A stretch of 64,000 bases of DNA, taken from positions 34,539,301 through 34,603,300 of the forward strand of contig NC_087066.1 in the NCBI RefSeq assembly GCF_963678635.1, in the 5' to 3' direction. The DNA comes from Symsagittifera roscoffensis. Lineage: Eukaryota > Xenacoelomorpha > Acoela > Convolutidae. Below the pieces are notes generated by a model that was given only the letters and a program-made list of their open reading frames with translations, was not told the origin of the DNA and searched no databases. The translations under genes and the position numbers were made by a program. Of the stretch, positions 44,185 through 56,430 are shown one piece after another; position 1 is the stretch's first letter, and the number at the start of each line of letters is the position of its first letter.

Positions 44185-47100
44185 ATGGCTGGATCTGGTG
44201 CTGGCTTTAATGGGGCCAATGAATCTCTGGCCAAACAGTACTTTAAGGTGCTCGTCGTAGTCAGCGCTTACTGGTAAGTGAAAGAACACAAAAAGATATG
44301 ACAAAAAGAAACAGATGAAAAATGGTTTGAAAGATTTTGCTCATACAGTTTTACTTGCTGTTGTCTAAAAAAGGCGATCTATGTAGGCTAAGTTATCAGT
44401 CTTGTGAAATTTGTATTATGGCATTTTTTCGAGTCAATAATTGGCGTTTCTGTTTCTTTTCAGGGCCGTGTCTCTTTCGATGGTGTTTCTGAACAAGTAC
44501 CTCCTAAACGGGGACTCTCTCCAACTAGATGCACCCATGTTTGTCACATGGTTCCAGTGTCTAGTCACTGTCATAATCTGCGTCATCCTCAGAATAGCGG
44601 CTCTGCAAATGCCGACATACGTATCATTTCCATCCGTGGCAATAAACATATCCATATCTCTGCAGGTATTATTTGAACTCTTCCACTCGGCAGTTTTGTC
44701 GTATCCAAACATGCTAACAATCAGTTAAATTTATCTCCTGGTGTTTTTTGACATTAAGGCAATTTGTCCAAGGGATCAAATATGAACTGTTTAGCTTTAA
44801 GAAGAAGCGCGGTTGTGCCCTATTGCTCCGCTGTTATGATTTAGTTTTTTGAGTGTTATTGTTTTTTCTGAGACATCTGTTGTCGATTATGCCTAATTTA
44901 TTTACGTTCTACGCGATCATATAGTCTCCCATCACACGGGTCCACTGGCACCGCCTTCTCGTGGTGGACACGGCAAGTCGTCGCAAATGGCATCAAAATC
45001 CCCTCCCGTGTTTGGGAGCGCAGAAAGCATGCTCAAACCGTGTTTTTGGTGGCGGCGTGTCTAAAGTCAGCTGAGCTGCTCCGTCTATTATTTATCCTCT
45101 GTTTACGTGCCGGCAATAGCCCAGGCCTCTATATCTGCTCTCCTTGTAAAACAAATATCTCCCGCTCTCAAGCCAGTGTTTGGTGCCGTATATGCGGATG
45201 GTTCCACCTAAATTGTGGACTAGCAAACCTCAAACATCACAGAAACTTTTACTACCCTACTTGTACGAACAATAATATCCTGCCCCTCCCAGTAAACGAT
45301 ACGCCTAAAAGCCCCCGAACGATCCAAACACTAACCCTCAAAACCGTACAGCGCACTCTACTTCTACTATTACCCCGCCCTTACCAACTCCTCATGGTAA
45401 CCAATCCCAATCTACAAAAATTTTAAGTCTTCTCAGACTGAACTAACGGAATATCAGGAAAAGAACCCGAAATTTCCGCACTAATTTGTGAATTTCAAAT
45501 TCATATCGCATTTTTCAAGAGACTAAATAAATTTACTGGAAAAACCACACGCCCTCGCATGGCCCAAGTTATGTTATTATCAGAAAATAAAAATGCGCCG
45601 AATATCGGTCCTGAGAGTACTGTCTGGTTCACACTATGTTGAGTCGAAAGAGACTTTTAATAATACTTACAAAATTTTGATTAGACCAATTCTGGGCTAC
45701 GCCTGTCCAGCTTGATCTCACGCTGTGAGTGATACATCCATGCAAATAGTGCAAAATGCAGCTCTACATTTAGTGACTGGGTGTGCAAACATGAGCCCCA
45801 TTGACCACCTTCATTAAGAGTGCTAAGTACTTAACGTCAAAAATCACCACAAACTCCTTGCCTCGTAATTCGTCCTCAAGACCTACGTGCCATTAAGCCC
45901 CCTCCATTTTTTACCATACCCTCGACCGCCCTGCCAGCAACGCGTGACATCTTAGTCTCTTATAATGAGGAACTTGAACAAATTGAACTAGATAGAAGCA
46001 AATGAGTGTGACTCTTTGATGGTTTTAACCACCTAAAAGCGTTCATTAACAGCAATTTTAAAACACTAATGAAGAGTATACGCATACACCGAGTGCAGAA
46101 AGTCATAGTTGAAGCCCCATCCCAACGTTTTCCTCTTTAGACCCGCAGAAGTTTCAAGAACTTAACAAAATCCCATGCTCGACTATGCGCACCCTCGCTC
46201 AAATAAGATAAGGATACAGCCCTTAATTAGATACTTATAAGCGATGATAGACCCAAATTTTCCTCCAAGCTTTCCTTTCTGCCCTGCTCCCCACACTGCG
46301 TTGCACTTTAACTGTCCCCAAAACAGAGCAAACCTGAACCCAATAGACTTGTGGTTTTGGCCGACGGAGGTTGCACCATTCCTTGAATTCGGCAAGAGAG
46401 TGCCGAACGCGCCCCAAACAACGGGTTAATAATAACAACAACAATCTCTCATCACACCGCGCTAAAAACGACACTTTTTTGACAAAAAAAAGGAAAAACT
46501 TTTTTGTAGTTTTTCATGAATGTGGTTGGAACATTCTGCGCTATTTGTTTCAGAAAACCGGTTAGCTTTTTTGTAACTACTTAAATCTGTAATCTCTAAA
46601 ATCTGTAAAGAATTTCTTGAATTACTGAATGAAATTATTGTTGTGGTCAACATATGACTCCTAGTTGATGTTGGCTGTTTTTGTAGGTGCTTCCTCTGAG
46701 TCTCGTCTTTGTGGGCATGATCATGTTCAACAATCTTTGTCTGCAGTATGTTGGAGTCGCCTTCTACAATGTCGGAAGATCACTTACCACTGTTTTCAAT
46801 GTGGTTAGTTAAGAACTAAAGAGCAAACTCATTCAATTGTAGCTTCATCGATTGGGACGAAATCCTCAATCGTAGCTCTTTTTTAATCATTTAGCTCACT
46901 TGCGAATTCACTTCAGTATTCTGATTGAAAAGAGCGTTTGAAATATCGATTATCTCAAATTTTTGGCAGTTTTCTGTCAGGTTGGGGGAATTTGTTCAAA
47001 ACTTTTTTTTAAAACAAATGAGTAAAGAAACTGTTTAAAACAGAAAATAAAAAAGTTGTTTATAACGAAATGAGAAAAAATCACAATGTTGTTCCAGTTT

Positions 47101-50100
47101 TGTGGGCTAAAGCGAAAGGTTTATACTCATCGGATGATCTACGGGTCCTTGCGAAACCAATTGTATGAATAAAAAGCAGGAAAAATGGCTTTTTTTTGCA
47201 TACACAATTTAATTATTGAGTTCGATGCTTAACGATAGCATTGTTTTCATGTTTTGCTTGTGTGTTCTTTTGAAGAAAGTAGCAGAAACAAAAGAATTTG
47301 AAAAAAGAACACATTTTTTTTTCGTTTAATTATGATTTTTTTGTATATTTGGATAAAAACGTTTCAAACCCCCACTCTTTGTTTTCTGTGTATCTTAATC
47401 ATCTCATGTTGCTTCCAGGTGTTTTCTTTTGTAATTCTGGGTCAGAAGACTTCTCTATCTGCACTTGCCTGTTGTGGTATAATCGTGGGAGGATTCTTCC
47501 TCGGCATCGACCAGGAGAAGGAGTCAGGTAAAGACTATATAAAGCATGTAATCAGTCGTTGAACTGTGCGTAAATTCGTTGAAGCATGTAACAGCATGTA
47601 AATTTGTTGAGGCATGTAAATTCGAAGCATGTAACAGTCGTTGAACTGTGCGTAAAGATTTTTAGGAGCACACAAAATATGTGAAGTGAAAAGACGTTTG
47701 TGAAGAAAATGATAGTGGAATTAGTCGTCTTGAACATATTTTTCTATGAAGAAAATAATGCCAAATGTGAATTGTTTGCGCGAACTGTCGTTTTACTTGT
47801 CACATTATTTCTTGAGGTTTCAGAAGATTTTCTTGTGATGCGAAAACAGGTCGATGAACTATACGGAATCGATCGAATTTCTAATCTGATATTTGATTAT
47901 AATCGTATTCCGTTAACACAAGCAAATTTGCTAGCGATGTGTTAAATTACCGATCGATTGTTTTTTACACGAGCAAAGCTTGTGCGATAGTATGAACTCT
48001 CTTTTTTTTCAACTTTAGTCGCAAATATTAGTATTCAGTTGTGATTATTTTCAAGATTATTTTATTTGAAGATTTCGCAGTGGAATGAAAAAAATACCTA
48101 TTGATCCAGTTTTCTCAAATTGGGTTAATTTATCCAAAAAAATGTCAGCATAAATTGATCTCGAAAATCAGAAATTATTAAGTCTTTTTATTTTTTACTT
48201 CGCAGTTTGAAGTTTTTTTTTCTAAATTTAAATCAGTTTTTTCTCTATTTCCTTGCGTTCATGGCTCTTTTCCAACTGTCAGTTTGCTAGTTTTAAGAGT
48301 AATGAACGTAGTGAAACTCTTATGTAGGTCTTACTGATTATTTTTTTCAGGAAAAAGTCATAAAATATTGATGCACTTAGTTATACTATCATAAATCGTT
48401 CTGGAAATTCTTAAGGACGTTTCTTAGTTAATTTTAAATTTTTTCAAAGAACATATCTAAAACTTTGCAAATTCTTATGGTTTTTCAAAATTTAAATTGA
48501 AAAAACTTGAAAAAAAACTTGGCAAAATTTGAAACTACCAACCCTATAATTGGGTGCTGTCAGGGTACACTCAAAGGATGCAGATCTTTTTTTCAATAAT
48601 TGCGGTTTTTTAAGAATTAGTAAAAATTCGAAACGCCGGAGGTGCGTTACACGCTAGTATCCTATTAAAGCCCTGTGAGTCGTGATTCGAACGACATCAA
48701 AAAGTTTCTAAAAAGTTGTCCCAGTTTTGAGTAAAATAGGTTTTTAATTTTTGATTGTTAGTTTGAATTCGAACGAATAATGCGAGAGCAGGCTTACAAT
48801 AGATTATGTTTAAAAGATAATTAATGGAAAGATTCAACAATTTAAATTTTTCCGCATTTTTTTTCAATGTTTTGTTTTAATAGTCATTTTTAAGAGTAAT
48901 GAACGTAGTGAAGAATCTTATATAGTTCTTGGTGATTTTTTTATCGCTTTTTTTTCAGGAAAAAGTCTTAAAATGTACATGAAAGTTGCGAATAACTTTA
49001 GATGTACCTTCATACATATTGATGCATTTATGAATGCACTTAGGTTTATATGCACTTCTTGAGATCAATTGAAATTGTTCTGCTAAAAGGGACGTATATA
49101 GCAATCCAAATACGAACGTGGAAATGGCGCCAAAAACGTGAACGATCTCTAGTTTCGAAAGTGGAATTAAGTTTTTATCCAGCGGAATAAAAACTTTACC
49201 TGTTGATCCAGTTTTCTCAAGTTGGGTTAATGTTATCAAAGAACTGCCAATCATAAATCGTTCTGGAAATTCAAAGAGCTTAAAGGGCATCTTTTTTTCT
49301 TTGAAAATCGAAAGCTGGGATTTTTTCAACAAAGTCAGTGTTTTTTAAATGTTTACTGGCGTTCATTACTCTTTTCAAATCTTCGATTGGCTCTATTTCT
49401 TCAATTGTTGCCTTGTTTGATTATAACGAGTGTTTTGAAATTGTATGGGATTTGGTTTGTTTGCGACGCTTGGAAAAATTTTACCCTTTTGAAATTTTGC
49501 AAAAATTTTGAAATTTTAGTTTTTCTCGAACACTAATACACCGATTTATATAAAAAAAAATTGAACTGATTGAAAGATTGGCTACCCCAATGTGTGTATG
49601 CATAATACGCTAGTATTTTTTTTCCTTACTCATTGTTTTACGGCCTTCGAAAATTTCAGAGTGGGGTTTTTTTAATCTTTTTTAGATTTAGTTCTTCTGA
49701 AAAAATGCCTTACCAAATGTAAAATAAAATATTCAATTGATAGAGAAGATCATGGGGATCTCCCCTGTGTAAACTGTTACGCTCTAATTAAGAGTAATGA
49801 ACGTATTGAGTACTCTTATACAGGTCTTGCTGATTTTTTTTCAGGAAAAAGTCTTAAAATATGTTCACGCTCAATTTGATTTTTCACGGCTTGACTTGTG
49901 ATTTCTTTTTAAGTTCAGTGCATTTCTATTGTTGAAAGGAAGGCAAACTCCACTATCAAACAGAAAAAGTGTACAGGTCACGAAAAACTTGACCGACTTC
50001 TAACATCGAAAATGGAAATTAATTGTCACACTTCTCAGCGAAATTAAAGTTTTACCTATTGATTCAGTTTTCTCAAATTACGTCAATTTTAACAAAAAAG

Positions 50101-51790
50101 TATCATAAATTGTTCTACGAATTCAAAGAGTTTCAAGGCCATCTATTTTTTTCTTCGAAATTCAAAAGTTGATGATTTTTGAAAAAACAAGTAGTTTTTT
50201 AGTTTTGTTGCGTTGATTACTCTTACCCAACTGTCTGTTGGCGATGTTTTTTGTAGACAAAGTTACATCTTTATAAAGTGTCCAAATTTTGAATTTTTAA
50301 TTGTTTTTTTTGGAAACTTTTTTTCACAACAACTGCAAAATCTGGGAATAGTTTTTTTTTGCTGCCCGCTTGTTTTAAATGGTACCTATCAAGTTTGATT
50401 TACTTGTTATCTTACTTGTTCTATTTTTTGTTCCGCTTGAAAAATTCATTCGGCCCAAACTTTCGGCCTGTTTTTTCTTATCAGCGTAGTTACCTAATTC
50501 TAGGTCGTTTCATAGGAAACACAATTTTTGCGTTCCTCTCCGCATTTTTACCAGTTGGTTTGTTGAATTGTTTTTTGGCTTTATAGGCTTCGGTTGTTTA
50601 ATATCGGCTTATTAGCCTCTTTTTGCGTCGTTTGATGCGCGACAACAGTTCGAAGGGCTTGGGGACCTAAAATGTTTCATTAGTTACAGAGAAACCATTG
50701 TACAAGGCGTAAATGGCGCAGTTGGGAGGACGTAAGCCGCTCAATCTCTTGGTCCGTGGTTTGAATCCGGCGCATAGAAAGTTTTAATGTTTCAAGACTT
50801 CTTTTCGCTTTTTCCTTTTTCTTTGCATTATTAGTGCTGCTTCGCCTCTGTGTTAAGTTTAGAATCTTATTGTGTTGGGTTTTTTCCGATGTTCCAATAT
50901 CCATCATAGATTTGATGAAATTTATGGCGCATCATGTGGTGTATTGTGTTTTCAGTGGACATCTCGTACAAGGGCGTGGTGTGTGGGGTTTTGGCCAGCT
51001 GCTGTGTGGCCCTGAACGCCATCTTCACCAAGCGTGTGTTGCCAGTGGTGGACAACAGTGTGTGGCTCCTCACATACTACAACAACATCAACGCATCATT
51101 CCTCTTCTTGCCCCTCATACTCATGAACGGAGAGGTAAAGAATAAGCAAAAATAGACTAGTTCTAGTGGCAAAGTATTTCTTGATAAAAGTTTAACCAGT
51201 CAAGTGTGTTTTTTTGTTTTCATTTAAACGTTGAGGAGCAATTTGAGTAAATCTCACATCATGGCAGCCTTGCGAAGCACAACTAAAAACTACTGAGCTG
51301 AATTTTCAACATTTTTCCTGATGGTTGAAGCTATATCTGTAAATAGTTATAACACTTGCGGTTATTGAGTTTGCTTTTAGTCGCCTGATTCATTCTTTAA
51401 ACTTTGTATTTTTTGTTTTGGTTCAACCCGGCTTTTGTTTGGTAGGTGGGCACCCTCATATCGTTTCCCTACATTGGGTTTGCCTCCTTCTGGGCCGCCA
51501 TGAACCTGTCTGGTGTGCTGGGCATCTCGATTGCCTACGTGTCTGGCCTGCAAATCCAAGTCACTTCTCCCCTCACTCACAATATCAGCGGGACTGCGAA
51601 AGCGTGTGTACAAACTGTGATCGCTTGTGTGTTCTTTCAACAGAGTAAAAGCTACCTCTGGTGGACCTCTAATTTCATGTCTCTAGGAGGCAGCCTGGGC
51701 TACACAAGAGTGAAGCAACTGGAGATGAAACAGCAGCATGAAGAGAAGAAAAAAGCAAGTCCAACTTCAAATCCTGTCTCCAGAGTCTAG
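44185..51790 (+). CDS. SLC35C1: GDP-fucose transporter 1, six exons
   Basis: Exons are 44185-44273, 44464-44665, 46687-46803, 47419-47527, 50956-51134 and 51446-51790. All introns are GT-AG and the phases join without error, giving 346 residues (human about 364). The protein is a ten-helix drug/metabolite-superfamily transporter that carries GDP-fucose into the Golgi in exchange for GMP. Diagnostic segments are [17 protein letters not shown] and [12 protein letters not shown] (exon 2), [20 protein letters not shown] (exon 3), [10 protein letters not shown] (exon 4), [20 protein letters not shown] and LTYYNNINA (exon 5), and [20 protein letters not shown] with [17 protein letters not shown] (exon 6). 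The C-terminal tail is Lys-rich ([10 protein letters not shown]), fitting a cytosolic end. Start ATG 44185 follows the common MAGSG-type N-terminus. Introns 2 and 4 are enlarged by repeats. Confidence 0.95.
45040..46430 (+). pseudogene. LINE remnant in SLC35C1 intron 2, internally deleted
   Basis: The 5' part (45040-45420) has a degenerate 2A-like GNSPGLY followed by CSPCKTN...[12 protein letters not shown], a zinc-binding segment seen at the start of some LINE polyproteins. The part from about 45640 reads [16 protein letters not shown]...[11 protein letters not shown], the region after the RT. 46250-46430 ends with [14 protein letters not shown], a usual C-terminal motif. The RT core is missing, so the two ends are fused by a deletion. 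Stops and frame changes occur throughout. Confidence 0.65.
48080..48294 (+). repeat. Intron-4 repeat family, 3' part copy
   Basis: Shares the ATTGATCCAGTTTTCTCAAA block and the terminal GCGTTCATGGCTCTTTTCCA with the complete copies downstream. Its left end is not preserved. Confidence 0.6.
48295..48430 (+). repeat. Intron-4 repeat family, 5' part copy
   Basis: Starts AAGAGTAATGAACGTAGTGAA and contains TTTTTCAGGAAAAAGTC, the left part of the family unit. The right part is diverged or missing. Confidence 0.65.
48892..49373 (+). mobile_element. Intron-4 repeat family, complete copy with inverted ends
   Basis: 482 bp. Left end AAGAGTAATGAACG and right end CGTTCATTACTCTT are perfect 14-bp inverted repeats. 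Internal blocks are shared with 49790-50224 and 53380-53745. No target duplication is obvious. Non-autonomous and without coding capacity. Confidence 0.75.
49790..50224 (+). mobile_element. Intron-4 repeat family, second copy with inverted ends
   Basis: 435 bp. Left AAGAGTAATGAACG, right CGTTGATTACTCTT (one mismatch to a perfect inverted repeat). It carries the same internal AGGAAAAAGTCTTAAAAT and CAGTTTTCTCAAATT blocks as the first copy. Confidence 0.75.
50706..50777 (+). ncRNA. tRNA-like sequence in SLC35C1 intron 4
   Basis: It has an A-box-like TGGCGCAGTTGGGAGG and a B-box-like GGTTTGAATCC at tRNA spacing. The outer stem does not pair well, so this is more likely a tRNA-derived SINE head or pseudogene than a tRNA. 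Confidence 0.3.
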
Positions 51791-53379
51791 TCCAATTATT
51801 CATTGAATTTTGAGCACTATGGCCATTTTTATAGTAAGCACGTCTTAGCGCCGTTTTCTTATTGCGCATGCATGTATGTTAGAACCATGCCGTATACAGT
51901 GTAAAGAGATCTAACAAAGAAGATTTTTGTTTTCTCCAAGTAGAGAATGAAACCAGATATTTATGTAGGTTCTCAATCACTAATTGATATATGATTGGTC
52001 TTAATTTTTCATAACAGGCAATCATTCATCTGTATGAAACATGGTTAATATTAAAAACGAACTAACAAATGTGCTTAGTAAAAAGATGTTTTTGGTTTCA
52101 GGATTCCAACATATGATGTATGAACTGAACTTTCATCTTAGTTTTGAACTCCAATGCACTTAAAATATGGCTTGTAGTATTTGTACATACATTTGTTCAT
52201 ATAAAATCATCTCAATCGAATATATCTTAAATGTATCTAATTTTACCTTTCGTAATCATAGTGTCCAAATTTTGAGCTTTTGCTCTAATTCATATTTCAA
52301 CATTTTGTTTTGTAATTTGTGTTGTGAATCGAGTAATGTGGTTATTGCAAGATAGGTATAGGCCTTTATGCAGTTTTGAGTTTAGGGTACCCATTGTTTT
52401 GATTTAGCGCGACATGAATTATGGCGTCGACCAGGAATCTTAATCAATAAGAGTAAGCGTTGTTCTATTTAAGGCTACGTAAAAGGAAGTACTGAAGGAA
52501 ATAACGGTTTCTCGCTGTATGATTAACAAGCGTATTGTAACCTGGTTTTATCATTTTTTTGTCTTAGACATTGTTGACAGAAAATTCAATTTTTTTCAGC
52601 AGTTTTTCAATTTTTATTCTCTAAAATAGGTGCTGATGATTTTTATGCTTGCGATAAGCAAGCGTTATCAAACTGAAATATCGACTTTTTTCTAGTTAAC
52701 AACTAGTTTAGCAAAATCAGTTGAATGACCTGCTGACTATGCTGCTGACAGACATGGTCAATTTCTTTAAAATTCAGTTTTAATACTACGGATTTTGCTT
52801 GTGCTGTTGACAATTTTCATTGTAGTTGCAAGTGCAAGTGTTGTTCATTCTAATTTCTTTTTTTTTGCGATTCTGTGGATGTCTGCTCAGAGATTGTCGG
52901 CTTAGTTGCCACATCAAGGATTTTTTTGCTGCAACTTTCATTTTAGTTGCTATTGCAAGTGCTGTTCATTCTAGTTTTTAAGGGGACTTGAAAAAAAATT
53001 TCTGTTCAAGTGGTTTCAGCTCAAAGATTGTTGGCAAAGTTGCGTTATCACTGATTTTTCATGTGCTATAAACAACTGTCATTGTATTTGTAAGGGTTGT
53101 CCATTGTTGTTTAGGGTGGGTTTCTATGCTTTTTATAATTTTTTTTGGCTCAATTTGTTTCTGCTCTGTTTCGGCTTTGTTTCTTTTCGGCTTTGTTTCT
53201 TTTCGTAAATTTTGTTCAATTGTTGCTGATTTAAAATTCAAGTTTCTGGCATGTTTGCTTGGAATGATTTTTATTGAGACATATGAAAGTTTATATGTCC
53301 TAGTTGTTTTGAATTTTCATTTTTTCGGCTGTTGATGTTTTCTTTGTTTGTGTTGCTCCGCTTCACCTGTGTTTATAAG
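51791..53379. other. SLC35C1 3' UTR and downstream spacer
   Basis: AT-rich, without a convincing gene. No canonical AATAAA close to the stop was spotted. A TTGCGATAAGCAAG palindrome sits near 52650. Confidence 0.4.
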
Positions 53380-53745
53380 TTTTTGTCAGGAAAAACCTTT
53401 AAATTTGTTCAGGATCAAATTAACTTTTTTTGCGGTTTCATGATTTTTTGATAAGTTCAGCTCATTTCCTTTGTTAAAAGGAAAGCAAACTCCACTATCA
53501 AACAGCAAAAGGGCATTTTGTTTCTAAGATTGTCCTGCAGAATAAATTTTTACCTATTGCTCCAGTTTTCTCAAATTGAGTTAATTTCATCTAAAAAAGT
53601 GTGAATCATGAACTGTTCTGGAAGTTCAAAGTGAGTTAAGGACATATTTTTTTCCTTGAAATTCTTTTTCCTTAATTTTTTTAAACTAAGTCTTTTTTTA
53701 CTTGCGTTCATTGGCTTTTTTCCAACTGTCTGTTGGCTATCTTTT
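53380..53745 (+). repeat. Further copy of the intron-4 repeat family
   Basis: Contains TCAGGAAAAACCTTTAAAT, GAAAGCAAACTCCACTATCA, CCAGTTTTCTCAAATTGAGT and a right end GCGTTCATTGGCTTTTTTCC, in the same order as at 49790-50224. The left inverted end is lost. Confidence 0.65.
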
Positions 53746-54033
53746 GGTTATTTGAGATCTAAAATAATAATTCCAAATTCAACGGTTGTTGTTGTTGGTA
53801 CTACAGACGCGCAAAAAGTTGTGTTGCTTGTCGGGTCATGGCCAAAGATGAGTTTTTGCCGCCTAATTTTTACTAATAATTTTTTTCACCCTTGCGAGAG
53901 CAAGTGTTTTGTAATCGAGAACTAGGCTTTTTCCGTAAACCACTTTTTTGGCTTAAAAGCAGTGTAGCAGTGTATGAGATTTATAATACTAGGCACACTA
54001 GTCAATCATTCCTTGCATTAGATCAATTAGTAT

Positions 54034-54440
54034 CAGGGGCGGATTTAGGGGGGGGGGGGCGGACGCCCCTCTCAGGGATTCGAACCCCTGCCAACCCAAA
54101 GGGTCCCCCCTTTGGTACTTTTTAAGAAAACTATTTTTGGCCGACCGATCCTAAAATTTTTCTAAAGGCGCCTTTGGCGCCAATATATACTAATTTTGAG
54201 GGGGAGCGCGCGCCAAAAAAACGCGTTTTTTTTTCTCAAAATTTTCCAAAAAGTGCCCAAAAACGGCTTTTTTGACCTGTTTTTTCAAAAATTGCCTACG
54301 GCGCAGAAAATTTGGCCAAAACAGGGTCTTTTTACTGCTTTGGGAGAGCTCGGAAAATCAATCTGATCGGCCTAAAAAAAAAGGTCGTACAAATTTTCGA
54401 AAATCCGCCCCCCCTCGAGAAAATCCTAGATCCGCCCCTG
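54034..54440 (+). mobile_element. hAT-type MITE with 8-bp target duplication
   Basis: 407 bp, flanked by exact ATTAGTAT (54026-54033 and 54441-54448). Ends CAGGGGCGGATTTAG and CTAGATCCGCCCCTG are inverted repeats with one mismatch, followed by G or C runs. An 8-bp duplication and CAGGGGC-type ends are typical of hAT non-autonomous elements. It has no coding capacity. Confidence 0.92.
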
Positions 54441-54761
54441 ATTAGTATGTAAGCTCTGTTCGGGCTGGTCGACCCCTGAAAGCCCAAGTGATGCCCCTTT
54501 TGGTTGACAAGTTTGCTTGCAAAAATGTTTCCTATCAGTTTGTCATAGAAACTCTTAAAATAGATAGAAATGGAGGTCCTGGCCACTGAGGAATATCAAG
54601 TACCCCCAAGTTTGCCATAATGAGTAATTATGATATTGCCTTTTAACATATTTTTTTCTACATGGGGCTAAAATGAGGCTGTGTTTACATACTTTTGTCC
54701 AAAATTGTTTTTACGTTTAGTTGAATTTTTTATTCCAAGCAAACGTAAAATCTTAGTATCT

Positions 54762-54900
54762 CAGCTCAAATATTTATGAGAAATTCGCTTTTGGTTTGAA
54801 GCAATTCAACTACTGGACACGTTAAATTTAAAGTTCCAAACAGTCTATTAGATGAACTTTTTCAAACCAAAGGCGAATTTCTCATGAAATATTTGAGCTG
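54762..54900. repeat. Inverted repeat / hairpin
   Basis: Arms 54762-54800 and 54861-54900 are near-perfect reverse complements (about 39 bp with two or three indels) around a 60-base loop. It resembles a fold-back element. The start of the arm (CAGCTCAAATA) resembles sequence at 56524 and 58096. Confidence 0.8.
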
Positions 54901-56430
54901 ATATACTTATTCTTTGAAACTATTACTTTGTTACACTTAAGAAAAGCAACCGAGTACAAGAATTTTTCCTGTTAATAACTTGTGTTCAATTTTCGGCACT
55001 GAATTTGGTCGGCTTTAATTCAGTCGGATTATTTTTTATGTTTTTATTCGGATTATGTTTTTATTCGATATATTTTCGTTGCTATTATACGAGAACGATC
55101 AAAACCTAACAAGGATTTTTTTGGAAAAATACTAGTCACCCTTTTTAATGCCTCGTAATAAATCCGAGAAATTAAACCTGCAAAATTGTCAAAACTTAAA
55201 AAATAACTTGGTTTTGATCATTCTTTTATGAGAATAATTTTTCGACTTTTCAGTTCATTTTTAACTTTGATCGAAACCTTGTTATTTAAGGTGCGCGGCC
55301 TGTATTTATTACATTGTGTGTTTACATTACGAAAGGCAAGCGTCAGCAAATCGGATCATATGTTGTTTTCGGGCTAATTTGTTTTTAAAAAATAACCATT
55401 GAACCATTTGCTCACTGCTTTTTAAAAGTATATCAAATTTGAATAAGAAACTTGGCCTGTTTATTTTGCGAATAAGGCCCATGCAAAGGCTATGACGTAC
55501 ATCCTGCCAGGAGCTAATTTTTAAAATGTTTTTGGGAGAAATTAACTTGTCGTACTTTTGTTTGTAAGATTACTTTATAAATCATCCAATTTTGTGCCGA
55601 TTGAAGCAATTTTTTAGTTTCTGAAAAGTTCCGTCTTCTGATTTTGTATAAATTCCTTTTCTTTTCTTTCCTTGACGTTCTTTTTGCTTAAAATGTTTAT
55701 TCCGCGGAAATGATATCGGCTAATGCGGTGTCAATTAGTAACATATTATGTCGTTTCAACAGCAAAAATAGATTTTTATGCTATTGAAGTCTCGAGTTGC
55801 GTAACTTCATTAGCTCTAATGCTTCATGTTAAATTTTTTTGGTTCAAAGATCGTCTGCACAAAATTTGTCGCCTTGGCTTCATTTTTACTTTTGAATTGC
55901 ATCACAAGTGCAAAGCTCTGATGCCACTGTATGAAAATTTCAATTTTTAGTTGTTCAAGTGATGTCAGAAACATAGAAGGGAGTAGAAATCGAAAACATC
56001 ATATTTGGAGCTTTAATTTGAAATTTCAGTGAAAGTGGATATTTTTTTACGTCCAAGCTAAATTTGAATTGTTTAAAATTTTAAATAGCAGGTCTACCGT
56101 CACCACAACACAACCATTTACGAAATATAAACATCAATTTTGCAAAATAATCATTGGTTTTTTCAAGTTGTTCATGACTCGTTTTGGATCTACTTAACAA
56201 TTGTCTCCCCCCTTTAAGAAAGGGGGCAATTGTTTAGTAGATTAAAATAACTGATAATAAATAAGATAATAAACTGCAGTCAGCTGGGAAGCGGTTAACA
56301 CACAAAAAGGTCTTCCTGATGACACCTTTTGTTGTTATAAGATAATGGTTTTCCTTTTTTGCCTTTTTAGTGATAGCACAAGGGTTAAATTTCACTGTAA
56401 CAATTTTCTAATGTCAACATTTTTTTCGTG
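54901..56430. other. Spacer, nothing recognised
   Basis: AT-rich, no domain or conserved motif visible in either strand. Confidence 0.4.

Noticed and set aside
47700-47945. 81-codon frame in SLC35C1 intron 4
   Set aside because: AT-rich, no domain, lies between verified splice sites.
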